From: Paenibacillus sp. SY21-1
GTDB taxonomy: Bacteria > Bacillota > Bacilli > Paenibacillales > Paenibacillaceae
Direction of reading: 5' to 3'
DNA length: 64,000 bases
Assembly (NCBI RefSeq): GCF_005222705.1
Contig: NZ_STGF01000032.1
Span: forward strand, 1-64,000
Positions within the stretch are counted from its first letter, which is position 1. Each line of letters begins with the position of its first letter. A program made the translations under genes and the position numbers. Shown here in pieces: positions 1-6,311 of the stretch. The notes under the pieces were generated by a model that ran no database searches, had not been told where the DNA came from, and saw nothing but the letters and a program-made list of their open reading frames with translations.

Positions 1-269
1 GTCCCTGGCTCCGGCCGCTTTCGATAGCTCAGGGTAGGCTCTAAGCCGTGGGTACAATAACTTTTCACGGTATGGTGGATCGTAACGTCACTGACCCCGA
101 CTCGCTGAGCAATTTCCATTTGCTTAGGAATAGCGCCTTGACTTTCATCGACCAACATAAGGATGAGACAACGATTTCGAATTCCCCGCGATGTCTCCTT
201 TTTATGCAGAAGCTGTTGTATCCGTTCGAATTCTTCTTCATTCAGTTGAACCGCATATTTCTTGTTCAT
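1..269 (-). CDS. IS630-type transposase, N-terminal part (cut by window edge)
   Basis: The leftward frame runs off the left edge, so only 89 residues are visible and the DDE catalytic core lies outside. The protein starts MNKKYAVQLNEEEFERIQQL. It then has the R-x-R-x-x-I-L-x-L-x-x-DE segment (residues ~31-42) and a helix-turn-helix (~47-70, with IAQRVGVSDVTIHH) typical of the DNA-binding domain of IS630/Tc1-mariner transposases. The ATG is preceded by GGGAGGG at 7 nt. No terminal inverted repeat could be identified on the upstream side. Whether the gene is intact cannot be judged here. The family call rests on the N-terminal pattern alone. Confidence 0.72.
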   Translation of the reverse strand, partial: MNKKYAVQLNEEEFERIQQLLHKKETSRGIRNRCLILMLVDESQGAIPKQMEIAQRVGVSDVTIHHTVKSYCTHGLEPTLSYRKRPEPG

Positions 270-586
270 TAGTAAGCCCTCCCATTCAACTCTATATGGA
301 GAGCTTAAAGGTAATATTATCCTTGGTCAAGGTACTAGAAAAATACAAGATTTTGTTGGGAAGTTGAATTGGAATACCGGGATAATAAATAGTTATCCTG
401 CGAACGGTGTTATATTATTTGTTCGTTGGTGGATCTCTCAATGGTAAATCTGTGGAAGCTAAGGAGATCATTCAGTTATACCGATTCATTGCAGAGCAAG
501 AAACAGGATCATATGGTTGCTCCGGTAGTTGCAGACGAATAATGAGAACAATAATAATACCTTGATCAGAGTGATGAAAAGCACCC
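270..586. other. Intergenic stretch without recognised content
   Basis: About 320 bases between the transposase start and the rnpB promoter. It is AT-richer than its surroundings. Short open frames here have no ribosome binding site and resemble no family I know. It may include the end of the insertion element, but no inverted repeat was found. Confidence 0.5.
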
Positions 587-615
587 TTGAGCTTTTCCCG
601 ATTTGCCTGTATAAT
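587..615 (+). promoter_or_regulatory. Sigma-A promoter of rnpB
   Basis: The -35 TTGAGC (587-592) and -10 TATAAT (610-615) are separated by exactly 17 bases. The -10 ends 11 bases before the first paired base of the RNase P RNA, which puts the start of transcription at or just before the mature 5' end. Confidence 0.85.
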
Positions 616-626
616 ATTGATTCTAT

Positions 627-1031
627 GGAAAGCTTGACAGACAATCGCTGGCGGCCTTGTTGCCGCGAGAGGAAAGTCCGGGCTCCGCAAGGCAGGATGC
701 TGGTTAACGGCCAGTCAGCGCGAGCTGAAGGATAGTGCCACAGAAATGGACCGCCGATGGCTGGCATGTGCCGGCACAGGCAAGGGTGGAACCGTGGTGT
801 AAGAGACCACGAGGAGCATAGGTGACTACGTTCCTGGTAAACCCCATCTGGAGCAAGACCGAGAGGGTGCGGCAGCCTTGAGCTGCAGCCTTAGCCTGAG
901 GCGCATCCGGGTTGGTTGCTTGAGCCATTCAGCAATGGATGGCCTAGATAGATGATTGTCACTTCCCCGTGGGAGGGTCGTTCCCGTTTGAACCACTAGA
1001 AGGACAGAACCCGGCTTATGGCAAGCTTTCC
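627..1031 (+). ncRNA. rnpB: RNase P RNA (type A architecture)
   Basis: Catalytic RNA of RNase P, which removes the 5' leader of tRNA precursors together with the RnpA protein. The terminal helix P1 is perfect: GGAAAGCTTG at 627-636 pairs with CAAGCTTTCC at 1022-1031. Conserved segments appear in order: GAGGAAAGTCCGGGCTCC, AGTGCCACAGAAA, GGTAAACCCC, and near the 3' end ACAGAACCCGGCTTA. These ends and the P1 layout match the ancestral type A form and not the B. subtilis type B RNA. The length of ~405 nt is normal for the family. It has its own promoter and terminator. Confidence 0.95.
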
Positions 1032-1052
1032 GAACGAATCAAAGAATACAAG

Positions 1053-1101
1053 AAGGACCGATACGAAACGGCAATTACGCCGCTTGTACGGTCCTTTTTT
1101 T
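1053..1101 (+). terminator. Intrinsic terminator of rnpB
   Basis: The arm AGGACCG(A)TAC pairs with GTACGGTCCT, with one bulged A, and is followed directly by a run of eight T. It lies ~20 bases after the mature RNase P RNA 3' end. Confidence 0.85.
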
Positions 1102-1143
1102 AATCATACAACCTTTACACTTATCATCCATTTTTATTCCAAT

Positions 1144-1192
1144 GCGAAACGTTAGTCTTGCCGCCAGAGAACGGCGTCATCCCTTACACTTG
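1144..1192 (+). repeat. Dispersed hairpin element, copy 1 (degenerate)
   Basis: One of four related elements in the window. It keeps the left end GCGAAACGTTAG, but the right end reads CCTTACACTTG instead of CGTTTACGCTTG, so the outer stem is largely lost. The inner part GCCGCCAGAGAACGGCG resembles the middle of copy 2. It lies 42 bases beyond the rnpB terminator, in the rnpB orientation. Confidence 0.7.
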
Positions 1193-1290
1193 ATCAGCAC
1201 AACCATATAGCATATGCGAATATCCGCCCAGTTACAGCTTCTACGCGCAACGCCGGATTTTACCGCAAGAGATGACGCTCGACGTTTTCG

Positions 1291-3144
1291 TTATTCATAT
1301 TTGGCCGAAATGCGCTCCAGCCGACGCTTGACCTGCTCGGGATAGGTTTGCAGCGCTCCTCCGTAGGTGGAAGCCGCCTGCAGCGCGCGATCGACATCGA
1401 TTTCGCCATAGCCGAAATAGATGTCCTTGCCCTGATCTCCCAAATCGATCGCGGATTTGCGCATAATTTCCATCACTTCGTCGGCCGATAGCTCAGGATT
1501 GACCGAACGAATCAGGCCGGCCAATGCAGCCACATGGGGGCTAGCCATCGAAGTGCCGGATAATGCGGCGTATTGGCTGCCCGGGTAGGTGCTCGCGATG
1601 CTGTCGCCTGGGGCGGCTACGTCGATATAATCGCCGTAGTTGGAGAATTCCGCCCGCTCTTTGCTGCTTGTCGTGGCGGCTACGGCAAACACCTCGGGAT
1701 AAGCCGCCGGATAGCCCGGCCGCTCGGTGTTGTCGTTGCCGCTGGCTGCGACCATAACCACGTCGTGCTCATAGGCGTATTTAATAGCGTCATGGAGAAA
1801 CTCCGCTTCCGCATAATTGCCAAGGCTCATATTAATGACCTTGGCGCCATGATCGACGGCCCAGATTATGCCCTGCGCGACAGAGTACGTGGAGCCGGCG
1901 CCGCTGGAATCCAGCACCTTGACCGGCATGATTTTGTTGTACCACGAAACGCCGGCTACTCCTTCTCCGTTGTTGACGGTAGCTCCAATAATGCCCGCAA
2001 CATGGGTGCCATGCCCCACATCATCGTCAGGTGCCGCATTTTCGTCGACGATATTCATGCCTTCCAATATTTTATTCTGCAAATCCGGATGATCGCTTTG
2101 TACGCCCGTATCAAGCACGGCGACAATGACGCCCTCGCTGCCCTTGGAAATGCTCCAGCCCTTCTCCGCTTCAATCGATGGCAAATTCCACTGGTAGCGG
2201 GAATATAGAGCATCGTTTGGAACGATGTCCTTGTCCGCTTCGTTCGTCATATACAGATAATGCGGCTCCGTATATTCAACCTGCCATTTTTTCTTGAAAT
2301 AGGGGATCAACTGCTTCGTTTCCATATCCTTAGATCGGAAAATATAGGTATCGCCTATCCGTTTGACGGATTCAGCGCGAATATCCCGTTGCACCTGATC
2401 CAGCTCCCGAACGGTCATCGGTTTGGCAAAATGAACAACGACATCCCGAACATGATAATGGCTTGCGTTGCCGTTGTCCTCTCCGTTTTTGACCGTGATA
2501 TCGGTTGTCGTATTCGGCAGCACCGATTCGATTTTGTAGTTGCCTTCAGCCGGATAAGGCTCCAGCCGCAAATTGCGCATTTGATGGCGCTCGACAGCCT
2601 TCACAATATCCTGTTTGACAACGCCGACCATGCCGATGCCTGAATGCTGGGGGTCGGGAACGCCTAACACTACATAACGGCTGCCATCCTTTGCGGTAAA
2701 AGCCGGAGACTCGTAGTGCTCGCCGCCTGCTGCCTGTTTTCGTGCGGTCTCCATGTACGTCTTCAATTCATCTTTGGCGGATTGAGGGGCTTTGCCCTTG
2801 CTTACGGTACGTTTGCCGGAGAACCAGCTTACGTAGCTCATATGCTTGTGCTCCTGCATCAATCTGCGGATTTGCTGATCGGCGAGCGTATCGGAGCCTT
2901 TGCTTGCGCTAAGCAGCATTTGAAAATCCTTGGAGCATTCCATCACGCACAGCTTCGCAGTTGCTTCCATATCCTGCTTGACTGCCGCCAGCTTCATTTG
3001 CTTCTCTTGTCCAACGGACAGAGCGGCGGGGGACGGCGCAACTTGCTTCGTGTCGTCCGATTTGGGCGCTAGCAGCGGAGTGGAGGGTATGATTAGCGCA
3101 GCCAAAGCCAGTATGGTAAAGGCGCCAATCCATTTTTTGGCCAT
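1291..3144 (-). CDS. Secreted S8 (subtilisin-like) serine protease
   Basis: Extracellular endopeptidase of the subtilase family, 617 aa. Residues 1-26 form a signal peptide (Lys-Lys followed by a hydrophobic run). Residues ~30-310 form an unusually long N-terminal region that ends in an inhibitor-I9-like prodomain. The catalytic domain spans ~320-595 with all three catalytic residues: Asp345 in AVLDTG, His378 in GHGTHVAG and Ser532 in GTSMASPH. The oxyanion-hole Asn lies in AASGND. AGGAGG sits 8 nt before the ATG. The gene stands alone, convergent with rnpB. There is no C-terminal anchor, so the enzyme is probably released. Family assignment is certain; the substrate is unknown. Confidence 0.93.
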   Translation of the reverse strand: MAKKWIGAFTILALAALIIPSTPLLAPKSDDTKQVAPSPAALSVGQEKQMKLAAVKQDMEATAKLCVMECSKDFQMLLSASKGSDTLADQQIRRLMQEHKHMSYVSWFSGKRTVSKGKAPQSAKDELKTYMETARKQAAGGEHYESPAFTAKDGSRYVVLGVPDPQHSGIGMVGVVKQDIVKAVERHQMRNLRLEPYPAEGNYKIESVLPNTTTDITVKNGEDNGNASHYHVRDVVVHFAKPMTVRELDQVQRDIRAESVKRIGDTYIFRSKDMETKQLIPYFKKKWQVEYTEPHYLYMTNEADKDIVPNDALYSRYQWNLPSIEAEKGWSISKGSEGVIVAVLDTGVQSDHPDLQNKILEGMNIVDENAAPDDDVGHGTHVAGIIGATVNNGEGVAGVSWYNKIMPVKVLDSSGAGSTYSVAQGIIWAVDHGAKVINMSLGNYAEAEFLHDAIKYAYEHDVVMVAASGNDNTERPGYPAAYPEVFAVAATTSSKERAEFSNYGDYIDVAAPGDSIASTYPGSQYAALSGTSMASPHVAALAGLIRSVNPELSADEVMEIMRKSAIDLGDQGKDIYFGYGEIDVDRALQAASTYGGALQTYPEQVKRRLERISAKYE

Positions 3145-3320
3145 TGGTGAAACCTCCTGTAGTCGGTATTTATTTGCCTACCGCTTAGAGTCGGATTAGT
3201 CGGGTGAAAATATGCGAGCGAAAACGGCAATCGCCAGTACCACTTGCAAGCAATTTGTGGTAGGATGATATTGATTGTAGTTTTTATGCGCGTTTGGATT
3301 ATGAAAGGGGATCTACCTAT

Positions 3321-3821
3321 ATGCCATCTGCTAATGTTAAATCACTGACGGAATCAACTCGCACGAAGCTTAAAGACGCGGTAAGCCAGCTTGAGCCGTT
3401 TCTTAACAATAATGCTCTCGTTCAATTGACAGGCGAGGACAACAGCGAGGAGGCTCAGGCGTTCTACAAAGGCCTTTTGTCTGATTTGAGACATTTGCTG
3501 GTGTTTTCTGAAGTCTCGGTTGAGAAGCTGGGAGTATTGCTCAGACGGCCCAATTTTGATACAGATTATGCGGAGCGTGTGCTTTATGAGGTGTACCACC
3601 ACTGTGTAAGCGCATTTTTCTATCCAAAGAACGAATGTTATTCCGAGGACGGGCGCTATGCTTATACAGGGCAGGACGCGATCCGCTTTCGGTACAAGCC
3701 GGTTCGCAACGCTCGCGACATCGTGCTGGGCGTTTCCAAGATTTTCGAAGAGCTGCGTGACGAGCTCGCTTACTATGAGAATGACTACATGACACAGCGT
3801 CGCATGCAAGGACAAAAATAA
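3321..3821 (+). CDS. ypuI: YpuI family protein (DUF3907)
   Basis: Soluble 166-aa protein that resembles B. subtilis YpuI, a conserved Bacillales protein of unknown function. It has no signal peptide, membrane segment or catalytic motif that I recognise, and it is rich in charged helices. The start at 3321 is preferred because AAAGGGG lies 10 bases upstream; an ATG at 3294 has no such site. A hairpin with a T-run follows the stop and overlaps the ribosome binding site of the next gene. The family call is from overall sequence resemblance and is moderately firm. Confidence 0.7.
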   Translation: MPSANVKSLTESTRTKLKDAVSQLEPFLNNNALVQLTGEDNSEEAQAFYKGLLSDLRHLLVFSEVSVEKLGVLLRRPNFDTDYAERVLYEVYHHCVSAFFYPKNECYSEDGRYAYTGQDAIRFRYKPVRNARDIVLGVSKIFEELRDELAYYENDYMTQRRMQGQK

Positions 3822-3831
3822 GGCAAGAATG

Positions 3832-3875
3832 AATCGCCTCCGCTCAGGGCAACTTGATAGCGGGGGTGATTTTTT
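3832..3875 (+). terminator. Terminator-like hairpin that contains the next gene's ribosome binding site
   Basis: AATCGCCTCCGC (3832-3843) pairs with GCGGGGGTGATT (3860-3871) over 12 positions, two of them G-U, and six T follow. The 3' arm contains GGGGGTGA, which is also the ribosome binding site of the DUF1540 gene starting at 3876. The structure could both end the ypuI transcript and hide that site. Confidence 0.75.
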
Positions 3876-4088
3876 ATGCCGAATGGCGTAACTTGCAGCG
3901 TCGCCAATTGCAACTTCTGGAAGGAAGGCAACAAATGCGCCGCTAGCGAAATTAGCATCGATATCGATCAGCATGCCGGAGCGGGATACAGCGCCGAATT
4001 TGCCGATGAAGAGCTTGGTCAGCTTCATGAGGATCAAGCGGCGGACTCGGCGGCTACCTGCTGTCAAACCTTTAAGCCAAAGGAGTGA
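3876..4088 (+). CDS. DUF1540 domain protein, small Cys-rich
   Basis: A 70-aa protein with the DUF1540 pattern: C-S-V-A-N-C-x-F-W near the N-terminus, then N-K-C-A-A and the I-S-I-D-I strand, and a Cys-Cys pair near the end. The five cysteines suggest metal binding, but the function of the family is unknown. GGGGGTGA lies 6 nt before the ATG, inside the 3' arm of a terminator-like stem. Only 6 bases separate its stop from the next start, so the two genes are probably cotranscribed. Confidence 0.8.
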   Translation: MPNGVTCSVANCNFWKEGNKCAASEISIDIDQHAGAGYSAEFADEELGQLHEDQAADSAATCCQTFKPKE

Positions 4089-4094
4089 GCGGCG

Positions 4095-4628
4095 ATGAGC
4101 GAACAGGGCGAGCGAAAGCGCAGCGATCACGAAGAGCACGAGCATGAACGGTTCCATGAGCAGGAGCTGAACGACCTTGAGGCAGCATTTGGCCATGCGG
4201 AGAGTGACACAGACAAGCGGGAAATAGCGGGCAAGCTGCCTGCAGAGCCAGAGCATCGGCATTCTCGCATCACGTCGGATATTCTGTCCGATCATGGCGC
4301 TGGCGCAATGAACAATGTGAATGAGGAAATGGGAGCGGAAATGGCGGCCAATGATTTCAGAGTATTTGGCGGCGAAACCGAGGAGAGCGAGACGGCGGAG
4401 CGAGCAAACGAGGATGACCGGGGATATGCGCTCGGCTGGGTAGCGCTCGTATTCGCGGGAGCTTCCTGGTTTATCTGGCCCGTGCTGCTGGGAGCGACGG
4501 CGGCGGTGCTTGGCTTTATCGCGTATAAAGAGGGAGCGCGAGGTCTTGGCGGTTGGTCTATGGCAATCGGATTGTTTGCATTAGCATTAAATTTAATAAT
4601 TGTTCCCTTTTATTACGCAGTAACCTGA
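4095..4628 (+). CDS. DUF4190-like membrane protein with acidic His-rich N-terminus
   Basis: A 177-aa protein in two parts. Residues ~1-110 are hydrophilic, very rich in Glu, Asp and His, and likely cytosolic and flexible. Residues ~113-176 hold two hydrophobic segments separated by a short GARGLGG turn, which is the DUF4190 layout (tandem helices with a YKEGARG-type loop). AGGAG lies 9 nt before the ATG. It follows the DUF1540 gene directly. Function unknown; the His/Glu-rich tail could bind metal, but that is only an inference. Confidence 0.7.
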   Translation: MSEQGERKRSDHEEHEHERFHEQELNDLEAAFGHAESDTDKREIAGKLPAEPEHRHSRITSDILSDHGAGAMNNVNEEMGAEMAANDFRVFGGETEESETAERANEDDRGYALGWVALVFAGASWFIWPVLLGATAAVLGFIAYKEGARGLGGWSMAIGLFALALNLIIVPFYYAVT

Positions 4629-4673
4629 CATTGACGGGTTGCCGTTTGCAATGATGCCATGATTCGAATTGCA

Positions 4674-4719
4674 GGAGGCTGCTTCGCCCATCATGAATGA
4701 CGGGCGAACAGTCTCCTTT
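4674..4719 (+). terminator. Strong hairpin between convergent genes
   Basis: GGAGGCTG-TTCGCCC pairs with GGGCGAA-CAGTCTCC, and a short T-run (TTT) follows on the + strand. It lies between the rightward membrane-protein gene and the leftward relP, so it probably serves as their shared terminator, though the U-tract is weak. Confidence 0.6.
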
Positions 4720-4735
4720 GCGTCTGAAGCTTTCG

Positions 4736-5365
4736 CTATTTCAACAATTGCTCTCTTTGCTTGCTCACTTCCACATTCAAAGCCAGCATTTGCCGATCAA
4801 GCGAATTGATCATGTCGGCGGAATCCTTTAATTGATCTTTAATTTGCTGCGGGATCTGCTCGTTGAACTTGTAATAAATTTTATGCTCCAGACTTGCCCA
4901 GAAATCCATGGCAATGGTGCGGATTTGAATTTCGACAATGACATTTTCGGTCCGATCGGTTAGAAACACCGGAATTTCAATAAGCAAATGAATGCTTTGA
5001 TAGCCGTTTGGCTTTGGATTCAATACATAATCTTTAACTTGGACAACTTTGACGTCGCTTTGCTTGCTGATCATGTCCACAATCTGGTAAATGTCGGTGG
5101 AGAAGGAGCAGATGATACGGACGCCGGCAATATCCCGAATATGCTTTTTGGCATCGTCGAGCGTAATGTCCAGGCCTTTGCGGCGAAGCTTCTGCATAAC
5201 GCTTTCCGGCGATTTGATTCTGGTCTTCATATGCTCGATCGGGTTGTAATCGTGAATAAATTGAAATTCTTCATTTAGAATGTTTAGCTTTGTTTCAACA
5301 GCGTCTAAAGCAAATTTATACGTTAAAAAAAAATGAGCCCATTGCTTTAATTGATCGGTCTTCAT
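4736..5365 (-). CDS. relP: Small alarmone synthetase (RelP/YwaC type)
   Basis: Transfers pyrophosphate from ATP to GDP or GTP to make (p)ppGpp. At 209 aa it has the synthetase domain only, with no hydrolase, TGS or ACT domain. Motifs: KSPESVMQKL (51-60), DIAGVRIICSF (78-88), KPNGYQSIH (118-126) and EIQIRT (145-150), followed by MDFWASLEHK. The sequence resembles B. subtilis YwaC (TYKFALDA, NPIEH, YVLNPKPNGY) more than YjbM/RelQ. AGGAGTG precedes the ATG. It is monocistronic with its own promoter and a GC-rich hairpin in the leader. In B. subtilis ywaC answers to cell-envelope stress; no evidence for that was sought here. Confidence 0.9.
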   Translation of the reverse strand: MKTDQLKQWAHFFLTYKFALDAVETKLNILNEEFQFIHDYNPIEHMKTRIKSPESVMQKLRRKGLDITLDDAKKHIRDIAGVRIICSFSTDIYQIVDMISKQSDVKVVQVKDYVLNPKPNGYQSIHLLIEIPVFLTDRTENVIVEIQIRTIAMDFWASLEHKIYYKFNEQIPQQIKDQLKDSADMINSLDRQMLALNVEVSKQREQLLK

Positions 5366-5396
5366 CGTTGTATCACTCCTGCGCAGCGTATAGGTG

Positions 5397-5418
5397 ATCG
5401 CGCTTCAGGAAGCGCGAT
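5397..5418 (-). other. GC-rich hairpin in the relP leader
   Basis: ATCGCGCTT and AAGCGCGAT form a perfect 9-bp stem with a 4-base loop in the untranslated leader of relP, ~30 nt before the start. On the + strand it is followed by TTTT, so it might also block transcription coming from relP's opposite strand. Its role is not known. Confidence 0.5.
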
Positions 5419-5445
5419 TTTCCGAAATCCAAATTTCGTTGTATT

Positions 5446-5477
5446 ATTATAATGGGCGATAACGAAAGTGAAGTCAA
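5446..5477 (-). promoter_or_regulatory. Promoter of relP
   Basis: On the minus strand, TTGACT (5477-5472) is followed after 17 bases by CATTAT, which overlaps a perfect TATAAT placed 3 bases further on. The element is clear, though which -10 register is used is uncertain. Confidence 0.55.
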
Positions 5478-5522
5478 ATGAACAGCCTTCACCGCTAGAA
5501 AGATAGATTGGGAGAGAGCGCT

Positions 5523-6311
5523 TTGATAATTGATATGAAGAACGTAAGCTGGGATCGGGAACAGAAGACGGTGCTGAAGCATGTCGATTGGCAGGTTGGG
5601 GTGAAGGAGCACTGGTGCTTGCTTGGCCTTAACGGCTCGGGAAAAACGACGCTGCTCAATATGATTAACGGTTATATATGGCCGACTGAAGGACAAATTA
5701 GCGTGCTTGGCAAACGATTCGGTGAGTTTGACCTAAGGGAGCTTCGCAAAAGCATCGGGTGGGTCAGCACCTCCTTGCAGCAAAAGCTGTACGGGAGCGA
5801 ACAGGCTATTCGCATTGTGCTAAGCGGCAAATTCGCGACGATCGGACTCTATGACAAAACGGATGGCGATGATTTAGCGAAAGCGGAGGAGCTTATGTCT
5901 TCTCTTGGCTGCACGGCGCTAATGAATCGGACCTATGACACGCTGTCGCAAGGGGAGCGTCAGCGCGTGCTGATCGCCAGAGCGCTAATGGGATCGCCAA
6001 AGCTGCTTATTCTCGATGAGCCTTGTACGGGCCTTGATGTGTTTGCGAGGGAGCAGCTGCTTCAGATGATCAGCAGAATTGCGGAGCAGGAGGATGCCCC
6101 AACCATCATCTACGTCACGCATCATGTGGAAGAAATTTTGCCTTGCTTCGGCAAATCGCTGCTCATTAAAAACGGGGAAGTGTTCACTTCAGGGGATACG
6201 CATGCCATTTTGACATCGGAAACGATGAGCGGATTTTTTGGGGTGCCGGTGGAAATCGAGCGACGCGGCAAGCGATGCTGGCTTACGGTTGAGGACTCGA
6301 TATGGAGCTGA
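5523..6311 (+). CDS. ABC-type ATP-binding protein (YlmA-like)
   Basis: Soluble ABC ATPase of ~262 aa with Walker A GLNGSGKTT, Q-loop region, signature LSQGERQRV, Walker B LLILDEP, D-loop and the H-loop histidine in YVTHH. A TTG at 5523, 6 nt after GGGAG, is preferred over the TTG at 5508, which overlaps that site. No permease is encoded next to it. The 3' end overlaps the following hydrolase gene by 10 bases, so translation is coupled. The type resembles B. subtilis YlmA and other stand-alone ATPases. Whether it powers transport or has another role cannot be told. Confidence 0.8.
   Translation: MIIDMKNVSWDREQKTVLKHVDWQVGVKEHWCLLGLNGSGKTTLLNMINGYIWPTEGQISVLGKRFGEFDLRELRKSIGWVSTSLQQKLYGSEQAIRIVLSGKFATIGLYDKTDGDDLAKAEELMSSLGCTALMNRTYDTLSQGERQRVLIARALMGSPKLLILDEPCTGLDVFAREQLLQMISRIAEQEDAPTIIYVTHHVEEILPCFGKSLLIKNGEVFTSGDTHAILTSETMSGFFGVPVEIERRGKRCWLTVEDSIWS

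Noticed and set aside
262..447. Short rightward open frame between transposase and rnpB
   Set aside because: No ribosome binding site, no homology pattern, and it overlaps the transposase start.
1144..1192. Interpretation of the dispersed element as an end of the IS630 element at the left edge
   Set aside because: The transposase lies on the other side of rnpB, and the element occurs three more times far from any transposase, so a direct link is not supported here.
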